Assembly (NCBI RefSeq): GCF_021044625.1
Contig: NZ_CP087999.1
Span: forward strand, 1,753,001 to 1,817,000
Origin: Geomonas sp. RF6
Lineage (GTDB): Bacteria > Desulfobacterota > Desulfuromonadia > Geobacterales > Geobacteraceae
Direction of reading: 5' to 3'
DNA length: 64,000 bases
Both the position numbers and the translations under genes were made by a program. Numbering within the stretch: position 1 is the stretch's first letter; the number at the start of each line of letters is the position of its first letter. Below, one piece after another: positions 46,485 through 55,016 of the stretch. Under the pieces are notes generated by a model. The model did not search any database. It had not been told where the DNA came from and saw only the letters and a program-made list of their open reading frames with translations.

Positions 46485-47843
46485 CTAATAGTCGAGATGG
46501 GCGCGGCGCATTTTCTCCACGAATTGGCCGAAGAGCCTTGCCCGCAGCCACATACCGTGCAGGCCGAAGCGCATCAGCGCCGGCAGCGCGCGGTACAACG
46601 GTACCGCCGAGGTGTACAGTGTTGTCACCTCCGCATAAAACTCCTGCGGCGTCAGCCGGGTGGGCAGAAGCGTGTGGAGCATGTCGAACAGCTCCGGCCT
46701 ATGGGAAAGCATCCGGCCCTTGTTCCTTTCGTACAGCTCCGTTCCCGGGAGCGGCGTCATGATCGTGAAGGTGGCGTAGTTGTGCTTCATATCCCGCACG
46801 TGCCGTTTGAGGGCTGCAAAGTCCTCCGCGCCGTACTCTGGATCGACCATGTACGACGCGTACATCATCACCCCCAACTCCCGTAGAATGCGCACCGCGT
46901 CCCTCTGCTGGCCGGTGGTGGTTCCCTTGTTCATGGCGGCAAGGCGGGCGTCGGAGAAATCCTCCATCCCCACGAATACCTGAACGAGTCCGATCTTTGC
47001 CCATTTGGCGAAGAGCTGCGGATGGTTGACGATGGTGTCCACCCGGCCGTACAGAAAATAGTTCTTCCGGATACCTGCCGCGGCGATGAGGTCGGCCAGA
47101 CGGTCCATCCGCGTGGTGTCGCACATCGACTCGTCGTCGCAGAAAAAGACGTTCGGTTCCTCGACCGTCAGAAGTTCGGCCACCACCCGCTCCGGGTCAC
47201 GGCGCAGGTACCTGCCGCCAGTGATTTTCCACAAGGCGCAGAAGGTGCAGCGGGCCGTGCAGCCGAGCGAGGTGCGCACCGAGGCGAGTGGTTTGAACCA
47301 TTCGCTGAAGTAGCGTCCTCGGTACTGTCTGGTGAGGGAGCGATCCGGCATGGGGAGGAGGTTCAGGTCGGTGTAGGGGCGCGGCGGGGTAAAGAGCATC
47401 CCCTCCGGGCGGGGGATGCCGAGCCCGGGGATGGCGTCCAGGGCGCTCTTCTCGGCGAGTGCCCTCAGCACTTCCCGCAGGGTGAAGACCCCCTCGCCAA
47501 TGACCACAACGTCAATCTCCGCACTGTTGAAATCCTCCGGGGCCACCGTGGCGTGGTGGCCACCGACGATCACCCAGGCATCGGGAAGAAGTTGCTTTAC
47601 CCGCCCGGCCATGGTCTGCATGACTGTGCGGTGACAGGTATAGCCGGTGAGGCCGACCACATCGGGGCGCATCTCGCGCAGCACGGTCTCGTAATCCGGC
47701 TCGAGCCGGCAGTCGAGCAGGCGCACCGTGTACCCATTCTGCCTAAGGCCGGCGCCCACGTATTCGAGGGCTAGCGGCTCGAACAGATAGACCTGATCCA
47801 TGAGCGGATCGTTGCTGGGGGGCTGGATGAGCAACATTTTCAT
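46485..47843 (-). CDS. B12-binding radical SAM protein
   Basis: A 452-residue enzyme. Residues 1-140 are a cobalamin-binding domain (LLIQPPSNDPLMDQVYLFEPL; VGGHHATVAPEDF). The radical SAM core has TSLGCTARCTFCALWK (CxxxCxxC) near residue 195. The layout and the PPRPYTDLNLLP segment resemble the methylase/HpnR-like class, but I cannot name the substrate; hopanoid or lipid methylation is one possibility. ATG 47843 has GGAGG six bases upstream. Regulated with the TetR gene. Confidence 0.88.
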   Translation of the reverse strand: MKMLLIQPPSNDPLMDQVYLFEPLALEYVGAGLRQNGYTVRLLDCRLEPDYETVLREMRPDVVGLTGYTCHRTVMQTMAGRVKQLLPDAWVIVGGHHATVAPEDFNSAEIDVVVIGEGVFTLREVLRALAEKSALDAIPGLGIPRPEGMLFTPPRPYTDLNLLPMPDRSLTRQYRGRYFSEWFKPLASVRTSLGCTARCTFCALWKITGGRYLRRDPERVVAELLTVEEPNVFFCDDESMCDTTRMDRLADLIAAAGIRKNYFLYGRVDTIVNHPQLFAKWAKIGLVQVFVGMEDFSDARLAAMNKGTTTGQQRDAVRILRELGVMMYASYMVDPEYGAEDFAALKRHVRDMKHNYATFTIMTPLPGTELYERNKGRMLSHRPELFDMLHTLLPTRLTPQEFYAEVTTLYTSAVPLYRALPALMRFGLHGMWLRARLFGQFVEKMRRAHLDY

Positions 47844-47857
47844 GGGCGCCTCCAATG

Positions 47858-47873
47858 TAGAGTAATTACTCTA
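47858..47873. promoter_or_regulatory. Candidate TetR operator
   Basis: Perfect 16-bp palindrome TAGAGTAATTACTCTA, 15 bp before the radical SAM start codon, just upstream of its ribosome-binding site. Its size and symmetry suit a TetR dimer. The same 853-bp gap (47844-48696) also holds a decayed DUF3427 fragment. Confidence 0.65.
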
Positions 47874-48089
47874 AGAAGTAGTGCATATAGACGCTCATGT
47901 CAAGTTTCTCGACGGCGGGGGCGTTACGAACCTTCCTGCCAGCCTTACGCCGACGGCTTCCCTGTCCGCGGTTGCGGCGTGCAAAATAGTCCTGCTACTG
48001 GAAGGCCCTACAAGGGGCCCCCAAGGGGGTACCGCGTTCTTGCGATGAGTTGATACTGTGGGTGCGCATCTCCGCGGTAGAGCCAACGT

Positions 48090-48300
48090 CATGCTCACGA
48101 CGCCTCATAAACCGTTCAGGACCTTTCCACAGAGGTACCTGTAAGGTCGGATGCGGGCAGGAAAGGCAGCGGATACCCAGGGACGTCACGGAGCACCGTT
48201 TCCGGCGATCCAGAGGGAAAGGCGTGGGAATGCAGCTGCCAGGGCAGCGGGTATGCGGCGAAAGGGCAGCGCGGCGGGTTGCGCCTCGCTGCAGAGAGGG
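48090..48300 (+). pseudogene. Decayed DUF3427-type fragment with leader-like repeat
   Basis: From about 48150 the plus strand reads GSGYPG, GDPEGKAWECSCQGSGYAAK, a relict of the DUF3427 end (ESGYTGMLRG, DGSAWECSFEGGGYPAK at 37640-37740). Just before it, 48090-48150 (CATGCTCACGACGCCTCATA) matches 33428-33480. Neither is open. They show that pieces of the island have been copied outside its boundary. Confidence 0.6.
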
Positions 48301-48696
48301 ATTCGTCGAGCCGGCGGGTGGCGGGCTTGAGGATGAGGTACAGCGCGTTAGAGACGTTGACTTCACTCCTTCGAGCTGCCAGGGCAGTTCTCCATTTTTC
48401 GTCTGTACTTTGTTTTATCTGCAGCAGAACTCGCTGCACCACCCCGGGGGCACCGGCGCCCCCGGGTGTGCCGCCACGTTACTGTCCCCTGCGCAGGCGG
48501 CCGGCCTCGGGGATTGCCGGCTTCCATGAACTGAAGCTCGACTCCCTGAAGGAGTTCCAGCATTCCAGGTTCTTTGCCCATTCCGAAATTATCTTCCCCT
48601 GTGCCGTCTTGTGCAGAACCGTGTTCACGGGTGCAGCACCGGAGGGTGCGGGCAATCGACCCTTCTCCGCTCTCGGATCGTCAAAAACACACGTGA

Positions 48697-49521
48697 CTAG
48701 ATCTCCATGATCTTGCCGTTTTCCACAAGCCACCGCTCCTGGAACAGCCGCCGTGCCGCCCACCCAACGTCGTTTATGTATGAGCCGTTCACCGCCGCAC
48801 CGATGCCGCCACCGAGCACCGGGATGGCCTGGAGCGCCTTGCGTTTGGTGAGATTTATCCCGAGCTGCTTGGCGAGGTTACGGATCGCAATGATGGCGCC
48901 TTCTTTGGAGAGCTGCTGCCCTGCGGCCTTTTCTGCCATCTTCTTCCAAGTCTGCTTGAGGACCATCTCCTGGATCGTCCGCAGGGTAAGAAGTGCTTCG
49001 ATCTTGTCCTTCATGGTGTTGGCCCCCGAGGCGGAGAGCACCCCCAGTACATACTGCCTGTCCTCTTCGGTGCGGCACTCAAACCCATAACAGAGCCCGA
49101 TCTTGTGCACCGTGCGCAGGGCGAGGGTGATGATGGCCGGGATGTCGACCGCCATCCCCGGTAGACCGGTCGCCCCGGTCGCCGCCCCTTCCGCCGTCCC
49201 CATTCCGATCGCCCAGTTGTGGACCGTGTCGGCGAGCCTGTCGGAGAGCTCGAGGCTCTTGCAGCGCAACTCCGCGATGTCGCTCACCTCTCCGTCACGC
49301 AGTATGTCTCCGGTGTCGGCGAGTTGCCCCCCCGCCCAGTTTGCCGCCTCCAGTACCCCCTGAATCGCCTTTTCCGGGACGACCTTTTGAACGAGCCACG
49401 ATAGCGGCGCCGCCACCATGCCGAGAGCCTGCCCCACCACCCCCGGTTCCAGCTCTTTCCATTCCCTTATGGAGGCGACTTCCTTTGCTTCGTAAACTGT
49501 GATTTCATTCGCGGAGTACAT
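48697..49521 (-). CDS. EcsC-family protein
   Basis: A 274-residue protein of the EcsC (PF12787) family: GATGLPGMAVDIPAIITLAL with hydrophobic helices and IPVLGGGIGAAVNGSYINDVGWAARRLF at the end (given in parts). EcsC-like proteins are of unclear function, often membrane-associated and found in accessory regions. GGGAGA precedes the ATG. No partner ecsAB transporter is nearby. Confidence 0.82.
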   Translation of the reverse strand: MYSANEITVYEAKEVASIREWKELEPGVVGQALGMVAAPLSWLVQKVVPEKAIQGVLEAANWAGGQLADTGDILRDGEVSDIAELRCKSLELSDRLADTVHNWAIGMGTAEGAATGATGLPGMAVDIPAIITLALRTVHKIGLCYGFECRTEEDRQYVLGVLSASGANTMKDKIEALLTLRTIQEMVLKQTWKKMAEKAAGQQLSKEGAIIAIRNLAKQLGINLTKRKALQAIPVLGGGIGAAVNGSYINDVGWAARRLFQERWLVENGKIMEI

Positions 49522-50168
49522 GGGTCTGTCTCCCTTCCCTCTGTGAAGTGACGGCTGCCGCGGCGCGTTCGCTGTATCCGTTATCGCCTGTGGTGAGGAT
49601 ACCTTTAACGAAATCTTCGGCAGTAAGGGTGATCCTTAATGCGGGGGTTGGTCCAGTTGATCGCGATGCCGGCCACCACGCTCCCCGCCACTTTCGTCAG
49701 GACCGGAACTTCCGCATGCACCCGTTCCGCCGCTAGCGCCGCCTTAACCTCTCGCAGAGTTTCACAAGAACAAAGTGCTATGACTTTGTTCCCAACGGAG
49801 CTTTGGGAGCAGAAGAACCGTCTCCCGCGTCACAACAATACCATCGCCAGACTTACCAGGGTGCCGTCCTGATACCGGAGGGGCTTTGGTTGTAATAGGA
49901 AGCTGCTTGAAGGTTTCGAGACGGGAGTTTCGGCTTAGGCGAGCGGGCTTATCTGTCACCGGAGGGGCTTTGGCCGGCACCGGAAGGGGCTTGTGTGCTA
50001 CTTGAGCGCGTTGTCTCGTTGAGGCAATGGGTTTGAGTTACGACAAAGCGCCTTGCCGGGACATAGCAGAGGGATTTGGAGCCGACGAAGGGGCTTGCGG
50101 TGAGAACTGGAGGGCCTTTGTACGCGTCAAAGCTCCCTTCGTTGTTACCTTCGGAGCTTATGAAAAAA
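49522..50168. other. Intergenic stretch with remnants
   Basis: No gene can be supported. On the minus strand, 49620-49750 can be read as a hydrophobic fragment (VLTKVAGSVVAGIAINWTNP), perhaps a remnant of an exported or membrane protein. A hairpin AACAAAGT/ACTTTGTT lies at 49774-49795, and degenerate GGGGCTTTG motifs recur from 49870. Confidence 0.4.
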
Positions 50169-50208
50169 AACTGCCGACGCTTTGACTGAAGTCTCCACGC
50201 CGGCAGTT
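50169..50208 (-). terminator. Terminator of the 50237-50671 gene
   Basis: AACTGCCG (50169-50176) and CGGCAGTT (50201-50208) with extended pairing and an A-run at 50163-50170 giving a U-tract on the minus strand, 28 bp beyond the stop. Confidence 0.82.
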
Positions 50209-50236
50209 GCCGCTCCGTTACATGGGGCGTCCCCGA

Positions 50237-50671
50237 TCAAGCTGCTCCGCCCTGGTACTGAGCGTCGGTCTCCGCCGGCCGCTCGAGTGGTGCATCTTCA
50301 CTTACTGCCTTGGTGGGAGAGGATGAGGCTGCTTTCCCACGCTGCCGCCTCAACTCGAATCCCGAGCTTCGTAACGCCTCCATGTTGTCTCCTGCAACGA
50401 TCTCGCAGTAGTGGCAGAGTTTCTCCATCATTGCTTTGACGCGAATGTACGTCTCGTTCCTTTTGGCGATGTTGTCGCGGTCTCCCCTGCTCGCCGCGAG
50501 AATATCGGCACCGTAGAGATCAAGTGCCTCAGTGGCAATGGCTGCGGAAAGCCCGGTTCCGTGCCAAGGCTCCGGGAAGAATCGACTGGTGCTCATCCGA
50601 GTGATGATCTCCCGGCACTTCGCCTCCCGGACCTGATGAGAGTTGCCATCTAAGCTGAATTTTAGCTTCAC
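50237..50671 (-). CDS. Hypothetical protein
   Basis: A 144-residue soluble helical protein. KLKFSLDGNSHQV starts it, followed by ATEALDLYGADILAASRGD, MMEKLCHYCEIVAGDNMEAL and SSGFELRRQRGK, then a Ser/Glu-rich tail. The organisation resembles the N-terminal helical segment seen in many short proteins that carry fibronectin-III domains, but no FN3 is present. GTG 50671 is chosen as GGGAGGT lies directly upstream. Function unknown. Confidence 0.72.
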   Translation of the reverse strand: MKLKFSLDGNSHQVREAKCREIITRMSTSRFFPEPWHGTGLSAAIATEALDLYGADILAASRGDRDNIAKRNETYIRVKAMMEKLCHYCEIVAGDNMEALRSSGFELRRQRGKAASSSPTKAVSEDAPLERPAETDAQYQGGAA

Positions 50672-51310
50672 ATGGTACCTCCCTGTCTTGGATTTTGTGC
50701 TTCTTCTCTTTTGTAACATTGAGCAAGGAGAACAAAACCTTCATGTAACGGGCAACCTTTAAAGATTTCCACATTTTTCTGCATTGGCAACTGCGCTACA
50801 GAAAATAATCCCTTTGCACCATTTGTATAAATGTTGAACTGCAGCAAGTCTAGCGTCTGCTTTAATAAGTCATTAATCCAGTCGTTGCACTACTCTGAAC
50901 AGCAAATCCTGTTGCAAATAGAAAAGGTTCACCACAATGGTCAGATATCACTCCGTAGAGTACCTGGTATGCATGCGACCTGCAGCGGTGATATGAATGG
51001 CCAAAGGCGATACAGTGACGTTGCACATCGGCTGCGTGAGGGATCCGTAGATCACAGCAGCATGTAAAGTTGTAGAGGGGTCTTTCCCGCCTGCAAAGCT
51101 GTTGTGCATTTCCAGAGGACAGTTACAGTTAAACCCATTGACGACCAAGCCCGTCAGCCTGGATGCGGAGGAAGCAAGGTCATTGTGCAGGATGAGTGAA
51201 GTTTCCCTGGCCGCCCCCACATTAAAGTCGAGCATCTAGCCCGGCAAGACTGCAGCGCCCCCGAAGATCGAACCGCGCAACAGGTCGTATATGAAAGCAA
51301 GGAGGGCAAG
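50672..51310. other. Intergenic stretch with a possible decayed ORF
   Basis: The minus strand at 50948-51235 is open for 95 codons (MLDFNVGAARETSLILHND onward) and reads upstream as GSIFGGAAVLPG after a TAG, so it may be a broken gene. It has a Cys- and Asn-rich middle (GFNCNCPLEMHN). I see no ribosome-binding site and no family match. The plus strand offers the ribosome-binding site AAGGAGGG for the gene at 51311. Confidence 0.3.
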
Positions 51311-51970
51311 ATGAACGACTTCGAACGCCACGTCCGAGCATACGTCATTCAGACGCTGCGCGACACCTCTGTTGCCCCTTCTGCCGCAACCATTGCTTCT
51401 GCTCTTGGGTCATCAGAAGGTGATGTCTGCCTGGCATTGCAGCGCCTGGCTGACGAGCACCGGCTTGTTCTACTTCCAGGCACAGAATCAGTGTGGATGG
51501 CGCATCCCTTCTCGGCCATACCGACTGATTTCCTTGTTCGCATTGGGGATAGGAGCTGGTACGCGAACTGCGTTTGGGACGGGCTTTCCATTCTTGCACT
51601 GATGGGGGACGGGGTACTGGAAACGCATTCTCCGGCAACAGGCGAGCCTATGCGATTCTCCGTCACGGAGGGCCGCGTGGAGGGAGAGGGTCTCGTTCAC
51701 TTTCTCGTACCCGCAAAGGCGTTCTGGGAGGATATCGCCTTTACCTGAGCGAACATTGCAGCCTTCCGGTCGGAAGGAGAACTGGAAGAATGGCTGAAGT
51801 CCAGAAGCTATCAGAAAGGAGCGGTGGTAGCCCCCGAAACTCTCTATAATCTTGGGGTAGATTGGTATGCAAGACGCCTCGATTTCAGCTGGGAGCCTGC
51901 CAGCGCCATGCAGGCTACGGAGCTGTTCGCAAAGCATGGGCTCACGAGCGCGTTCTGGTCCCTCTTGTAG
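51311..51970 (+). CDS. merB: MerB/alkylmercury-lyase-like selenoprotein (Sec at TGA 51746)
   Basis: Read through TGA 51746-51748, this frame gives 219 residues to TAG 51968, close to MerB (212). WYANCVWDGL holds the first catalytic Cys and Asp (C87, D90; C96 and D99 in plasmid R831b MerB). After the TGA, ANIAAFRSEGELEEWLKS aligns with the segment following MerB Cys159 (HHVHFFAS and a later EDW), placing Sec146 exactly at that cysteine. A hairpin CCTTCC/GGAAGG with loop GGTC sits 13 nt after the TGA. selA and tRNA-Sec are 21 kb away. GGAGG precedes the ATG. Family role: cleaving C-Hg bonds; here the substrate is unproven. Without Sec the product is 145 residues, lacking the active site. Confidence 0.85.
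51746..51777 (+). promoter_or_regulatory. Bacterial SECIS candidate for the MerB-like gene
   Basis: The TGA (51746-51748) is followed after 13 nt by a perfect 6-bp stem, CCTTCC (51762-51767) and GGAAGG (51772-51777), with a tetraloop GGTC (51768-51771). The loop is 20-23 nt past the TGA; in E. coli fdhF the AGGUCU loop is 18-23 nt past. The shared GGUC is the SelB contact region. Confidence 0.85.
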
Positions 51971-52101
51971 CTGCGAGGCAAGCAGTGCAGCCGGAGAGGG
52001 GGCTGTGGATCATCATTGCTACCGTGCAGACTAAAGAATGGGGCGGGCGCGGGATGATGCCACGGCAACCCGCCAGCTTGAGTCGGCAACCAGGAGACAG
52101 A

Positions 52102-52536
52102 ATGGACTACCTTAAGGAGGCGGTCGCAGAAGCCCGAAAGGGGCTTGCAGAGGGTGGCGTCCCCATAGGCTCCGTCCTTGTCCATAAGGGGAGGCTCATC
52201 GGTCGTGGACACAACCGGCGGGTGCAGAACGGGAGCGCCATCCTCCATGCGGAGATGGATGCACTGGAAAACGCCGGGCGCTTGCCGGCTGCCACATACC
52301 GGGAATGCCGACTCTACACGACCCTTTCCCCCTGTTCCATGTGCAGCGGCGCCATCCTGCTCTATGGAATCCCGCATGTTGTAATCGGCGAGAACACGAC
52401 TTTTATGGGCGAAGAGGAATTGCTCAGATCCCGAGGAGTTACCGTCGAAGTGATTAATGACAGGGAATGCATGGAGTTGATGGAGCATTTTGTACGAGAG
52501 AGGCCCGAACTCTGGAATGAGGATATCGGCGTTTAG
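52102..52536 (+). CDS. Yeast-type cytosine deaminase (FCY1-like)
   Basis: A 144-residue zinc deaminase: LHAEMDALENAGR (HAE) and YTTLSPCSMCSGAILLYGIP (PCxxC) bind zinc. The C-terminal half (VIGENTTF, then MEHFVRERPELWNEDIG) follows yeast Fcy1 closely and distinguishes it from tRNA or guanine deaminases. It converts cytosine to uracil for salvage. ATG 52102 has AGGAG upstream. It is 131 bp after the MerB-like gene; the gap has no clear regulatory RNA. Confidence 0.88.
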   Translation: MDYLKEAVAEARKGLAEGGVPIGSVLVHKGRLIGRGHNRRVQNGSAILHAEMDALENAGRLPAATYRECRLYTTLSPCSMCSGAILLYGIPHVVIGENTTFMGEEELLRSRGVTVEVINDRECMELMEHFVRERPELWNEDIGV

Positions 52537-52584
52537 CGCTCGTCCTTCCCGAATTGTTAACTATTGAAAACAGGAGTGATATCG

Positions 52585-52941
52585 ATGAAGAGGCTGATAA
52601 GGCTGACCGTGGTTGTGATTGTGGCTCTCATTGCGTTTCCGATGCTGGCCGTCGCAGGCAGCACCGCAGCGGCTAAGTCGCTGGTGATAGATGTGCGCAG
52701 CGAGGCGGAATGGAAGGATGGGCATCTTGAGGGGGCCGTCCTCATCCCCTATCAGAGAATTGCAGACGATATTGTCCGTGTTGCGCCGGACAAGGGAACG
52801 AAGATCGGTCTATACTGCCGCAGCGGCAGGAGAAGCGATATCGCACTTCAAACTCTAAAGACGCTCGGTTACAGGGATGTCGTCAACTACGGCGGCCTCA
52901 ATGATGCGGCACGTAAGCTCAACATTCCGATCGTGAAATGA
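52585..52941 (+). CDS. Periplasmic rhodanese-like protein
   Basis: A 118-residue exported single-domain rhodanese. The signal peptide is LTVVVIVALIAFPMLAVAG; the domain has LVIDVRSEAEWKDGHLEGA and the active loop YCRSGRRS with catalytic Cys near residue 86, like PspE. Start ATG 52585 follows AGGAGT. It may transfer sulfur, or selenium, from thiosulfate-like donors in the periplasm; given the nearby selenoprotein this is worth noting, but it is a guess. Confidence 0.88.
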   Translation: MKRLIRLTVVVIVALIAFPMLAVAGSTAAAKSLVIDVRSEAEWKDGHLEGAVLIPYQRIADDIVRVAPDKGTKIGLYCRSGRRSDIALQTLKTLGYRDVVNYGGLNDAARKLNIPIVK

Positions 52942-52969
52942 AGGGCAGGAATAAATCCCAGCGTACCTT

Positions 52970-52998
52970 AGCCGTCTCACTGGAGGCGGCTTTCTATT
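52970..52998 (+). terminator. Terminator after the rhodanese gene
   Basis: AGCCGTCTC (52970-52978) with GAGGCGGCT (52983-52991) and a T-rich tail; same type of hairpin as after tRNA-Sec. The rest of the 319-bp gap holds only the promoter at 53169. Confidence 0.75.
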
Positions 52999-53168
52999 TT
53001 CATCCAATCACCATCCTCACCTAAAACCCATTTCAGGTGTCCACACCCTCCAGATAACGATATTCAATTGGAGCCGTCTCTCGAACACTACCCCTCCAAT
53101 TTCCGCGCGCTCCCTCCTGCCCGCTACCCGCCCCGTCACCAGCCGGTACGGACGGCGACGCAGAAATG

Positions 53169-53197
53169 TATACGTAATTAACGGTCTCTCGTATAAT
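53169..53197 (+). promoter_or_regulatory. Candidate promoter for the 53261 gene pair
   Basis: A perfect -10 TATAAT (53192-53197) with TATACG at -35 (53169-53174), 17-bp spacer, 63 bp before the ATG. The -35 box is weak. Confidence 0.5.
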
Positions 53198-53260
53198 CTT
53201 GATTGATGGCTGAGCATCGCCTACATATGTGGATTCAAGCCTACCAAGAGGAGGTGGGGT

Positions 53261-53863
53261 ATGGATAATCAGACACTCTACATCATCATTGCGGTCCTTG
53301 CTGTCGCCTTGATCGCCGTCGTCGGCTTCCTGATCTATCAGAGACGGCGCAGTCAGCAATTGCAGGATCGCTTTGGCCCTGAATACGAACGTACTCTCAG
53401 GGAAACCGGCGATAAGGCGCGCGCCGAAGCTGAACTCGAGCAGCGCAGAAAACGAGTGGACCGGCTGACGATCCGGCCGCTGACCCGGGAGGATGCCATC
53501 CGGTACAACGATGCCTGGAAGGCCGTGCAGACGCGATTCGTCGATGACCCGAAGGGGGCGGTGACAGAAGCCGACCAGTTACTGGGCGAGGTCATGTCGA
53601 AGCGCGGCTATCCGGTCGGGGATTTTGAACAGCGCGCGGACGATATTTCCGTGAGCCATCCGAGGGTAGTCGAGCATTACCGTGCGGGGCACTCCATTGC
53701 GCTTCGTCACGCGAGAGGAGAAGCGAGTACCGAAGACTTACGTCAAGCGATGATCCATTATAGAGAACTCTTTGCTGCTCTCACCGGCAGGCCTGAGATG
53801 ACCACGGCGAAGGAGAAGAAGCCCGAGGCAACCTTCGAAGAAAAGCATCAGAAGGTCTTGTAG
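53261..53863 (+). CDS. Membrane-anchored hypothetical protein, first of a related pair
   Basis: A 200-residue protein: one N-terminal transmembrane helix (LYIIIAVLAVALIAVVGFLI), a basic linker, and a cytoplasmic domain with WKAVQTRFVDDPKGAVTEAD and YRAGHSIALRHARGEASTED. The motif W-x3-Q-x2-FVD-x-P-x3-V-x2-AD is repeated in its neighbour (53899), which lacks the membrane helix. AGGAGG precedes the ATG. Family unknown to me; frequent in soil bacteria next to such a partner, possibly a stress-related pair. Confidence 0.8.
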   Translation: MDNQTLYIIIAVLAVALIAVVGFLIYQRRRSQQLQDRFGPEYERTLRETGDKARAEAELEQRRKRVDRLTIRPLTREDAIRYNDAWKAVQTRFVDDPKGAVTEADQLLGEVMSKRGYPVGDFEQRADDISVSHPRVVEHYRAGHSIALRHARGEASTEDLRQAMIHYRELFAALTGRPEMTTAKEKKPEATFEEKHQKVL

Positions 53864-53898
53864 CTGTGCGAAAGGATACGGAATGAGGAGATCATGTC

Positions 53899-54297
53899 AT
53901 GAATGATAAATTTGATGAAAGAGAAGACAGAGGATTGACCACTTCAGCATTGGCTGACGTCGGCAAGGGAGAGGCGATGGAGCCTGCCCCCGTTGCTGCT
54001 ACGCCGACTGCAGTAGCAGATGAGGAGAGTACGCCCCTCTTCTCACCCGATGCGACCAGGACGCTGCGCTCCAGGTGGGACGAAGTCCAGGTCGGCTTTG
54101 TCGATGAGCCGCGGCGATGCGTGGAACAGGCCGACAATCTGGTGGCGATGGCCATAAAACAGCTGGCGGAGAGTTTTGCCGAAGAGCGGGCGAAACTCGA
54201 AGCTCAGTGGGACCGCGGTGACGACGTCTCCACTGAAGAGCTCCGGCTTGCGTTGCGCCGCTACCGCTCGTTCTTCAACCGCCTCCTTACCATGTAA
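53899..54297 (+). CDS. Hypothetical protein, second of a related pair
   Basis: A 132-residue soluble protein sharing WDEVQVGFVDEPRRCVEQAD and a helical C-terminus ending in LRRYRSFFNRLL with the preceding gene. The N-terminal 50 residues are Pro/Ala/Glu-rich and probably disordered. It is 35 bp downstream, so it is co-expressed. The pattern suggests a membrane and a soluble partner arising by duplication. Confidence 0.75.
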   Translation: MNDKFDEREDRGLTTSALADVGKGEAMEPAPVAATPTAVADEESTPLFSPDATRTLRSRWDEVQVGFVDEPRRCVEQADNLVAMAIKQLAESFAEERAKLEAQWDRGDDVSTEELRLALRRYRSFFNRLLTM

Positions 54298-54373
54298 CCA
54301 TCACTCGAGGTCACGGGCGCTTTCGGGCCCGTTACCCCGTCACATGTACCGTTCGTTCTGAAGAAATAATCGA

Positions 54374-54401
54374 GGGGGCTAGAAGTGAGCCCCCTTTTTT
54401 T
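54374..54401 (+). terminator. Terminator after the 53261-54297 operon
   Basis: GGGGGCT (54374-54380) with AGCCCCC (54388-54394) and seven T residues. The 395-bp gap that follows also holds a fragment of the GGTCAG palindrome (54427) and a weak TTGACT/AATATG promoter (54588-54616). Confidence 0.85.
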
Positions 54402-54692
54402 GCGCCACGAGCAGGTGGAAGTTCAAATATGCAAAGTCTGACTCCGCCCCCCACTTCCGCCCCTCCTCCCCCGCCGTAGCCGCTTTCAAGAGACGATAAT
54501 CCACTGTCGACGAAAGACTAGCGACACGGCGGCAGTCGCCCGCCCCGTTCCCTGCTTTTGGCGATAACCCGCCTCACACAATTAGCATTGACTAATTTTC
54601 TTTTGATGGCAATATGCTGTGGATTTCACACTCCTGAGCGCGGAGTCCATTCCGCCAGCTCGATGCGCCCCCACGAACAATGGTGATATGAA

Positions 54693-55016
54693 ATGGATAT
54701 AAGCCCTGAGCAAATGGAGATTCTAGGTCGCGCCCGATTCGTTCAACGTGTCGCAGAGATGCTGGTTGCGAGTGGGGCCGTCGCTCCCGATAACGACCCG
54801 AAAGTCCTGTGCACTCACGTCGCCAACGCGCTCGATGAAGCGGAAGCCCGTGGCATAAAGTCGGAACGGCTAATGGGCATGTACGCCATTCTGCGGCTCG
54901 GGGACGGTGTCGATCCGTATGCCATCAAGGAGTATGCAGCTGTACTCCAAGACCCCTCCATCGCTGAAGATGACAAGGCTCATCTCCTACAGATGATCCG
55001 GATCGGCGAACTATGA
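54693..55016 (+). CDS. Small hypothetical protein coupled to the lipase-like gene
   Basis: A 107-residue acidic helical protein (ISPEQMEILGRARFVQRVAE, LRLGDGVDPYAIKEYAAVLQ). Its TGA overlaps the lipase ATG by 4 bp. I do not recognise the family. From its small size and tight coupling it could be a chaperone or adaptor for loading the effector; this is inference. Confidence 0.75.
   Translation: MDISPEQMEILGRARFVQRVAEMLVASGAVAPDNDPKVLCTHVANALDEAEARGIKSERLMGMYAILRLGDGVDPYAIKEYAAVLQDPSIAEDDKAHLLQMIRIGEL

Noticed and set aside
50948-51235. A 95-codon minus-strand gene
   Set aside because: It has no ribosome-binding site or family match, and the same frame continues upstream beyond a TAG; at best it is a decayed fragment.
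51971-52101. Possible SAM-I-like riboswitch before the cytosine deaminase (GATGATGCCACGGCAACC)
   Set aside because: Only the P3-like piece resembles the SAM box; the 5' GGAGGGA part, the pseudoknot and the closing helix are missing, and the downstream gene is not a methionine gene.
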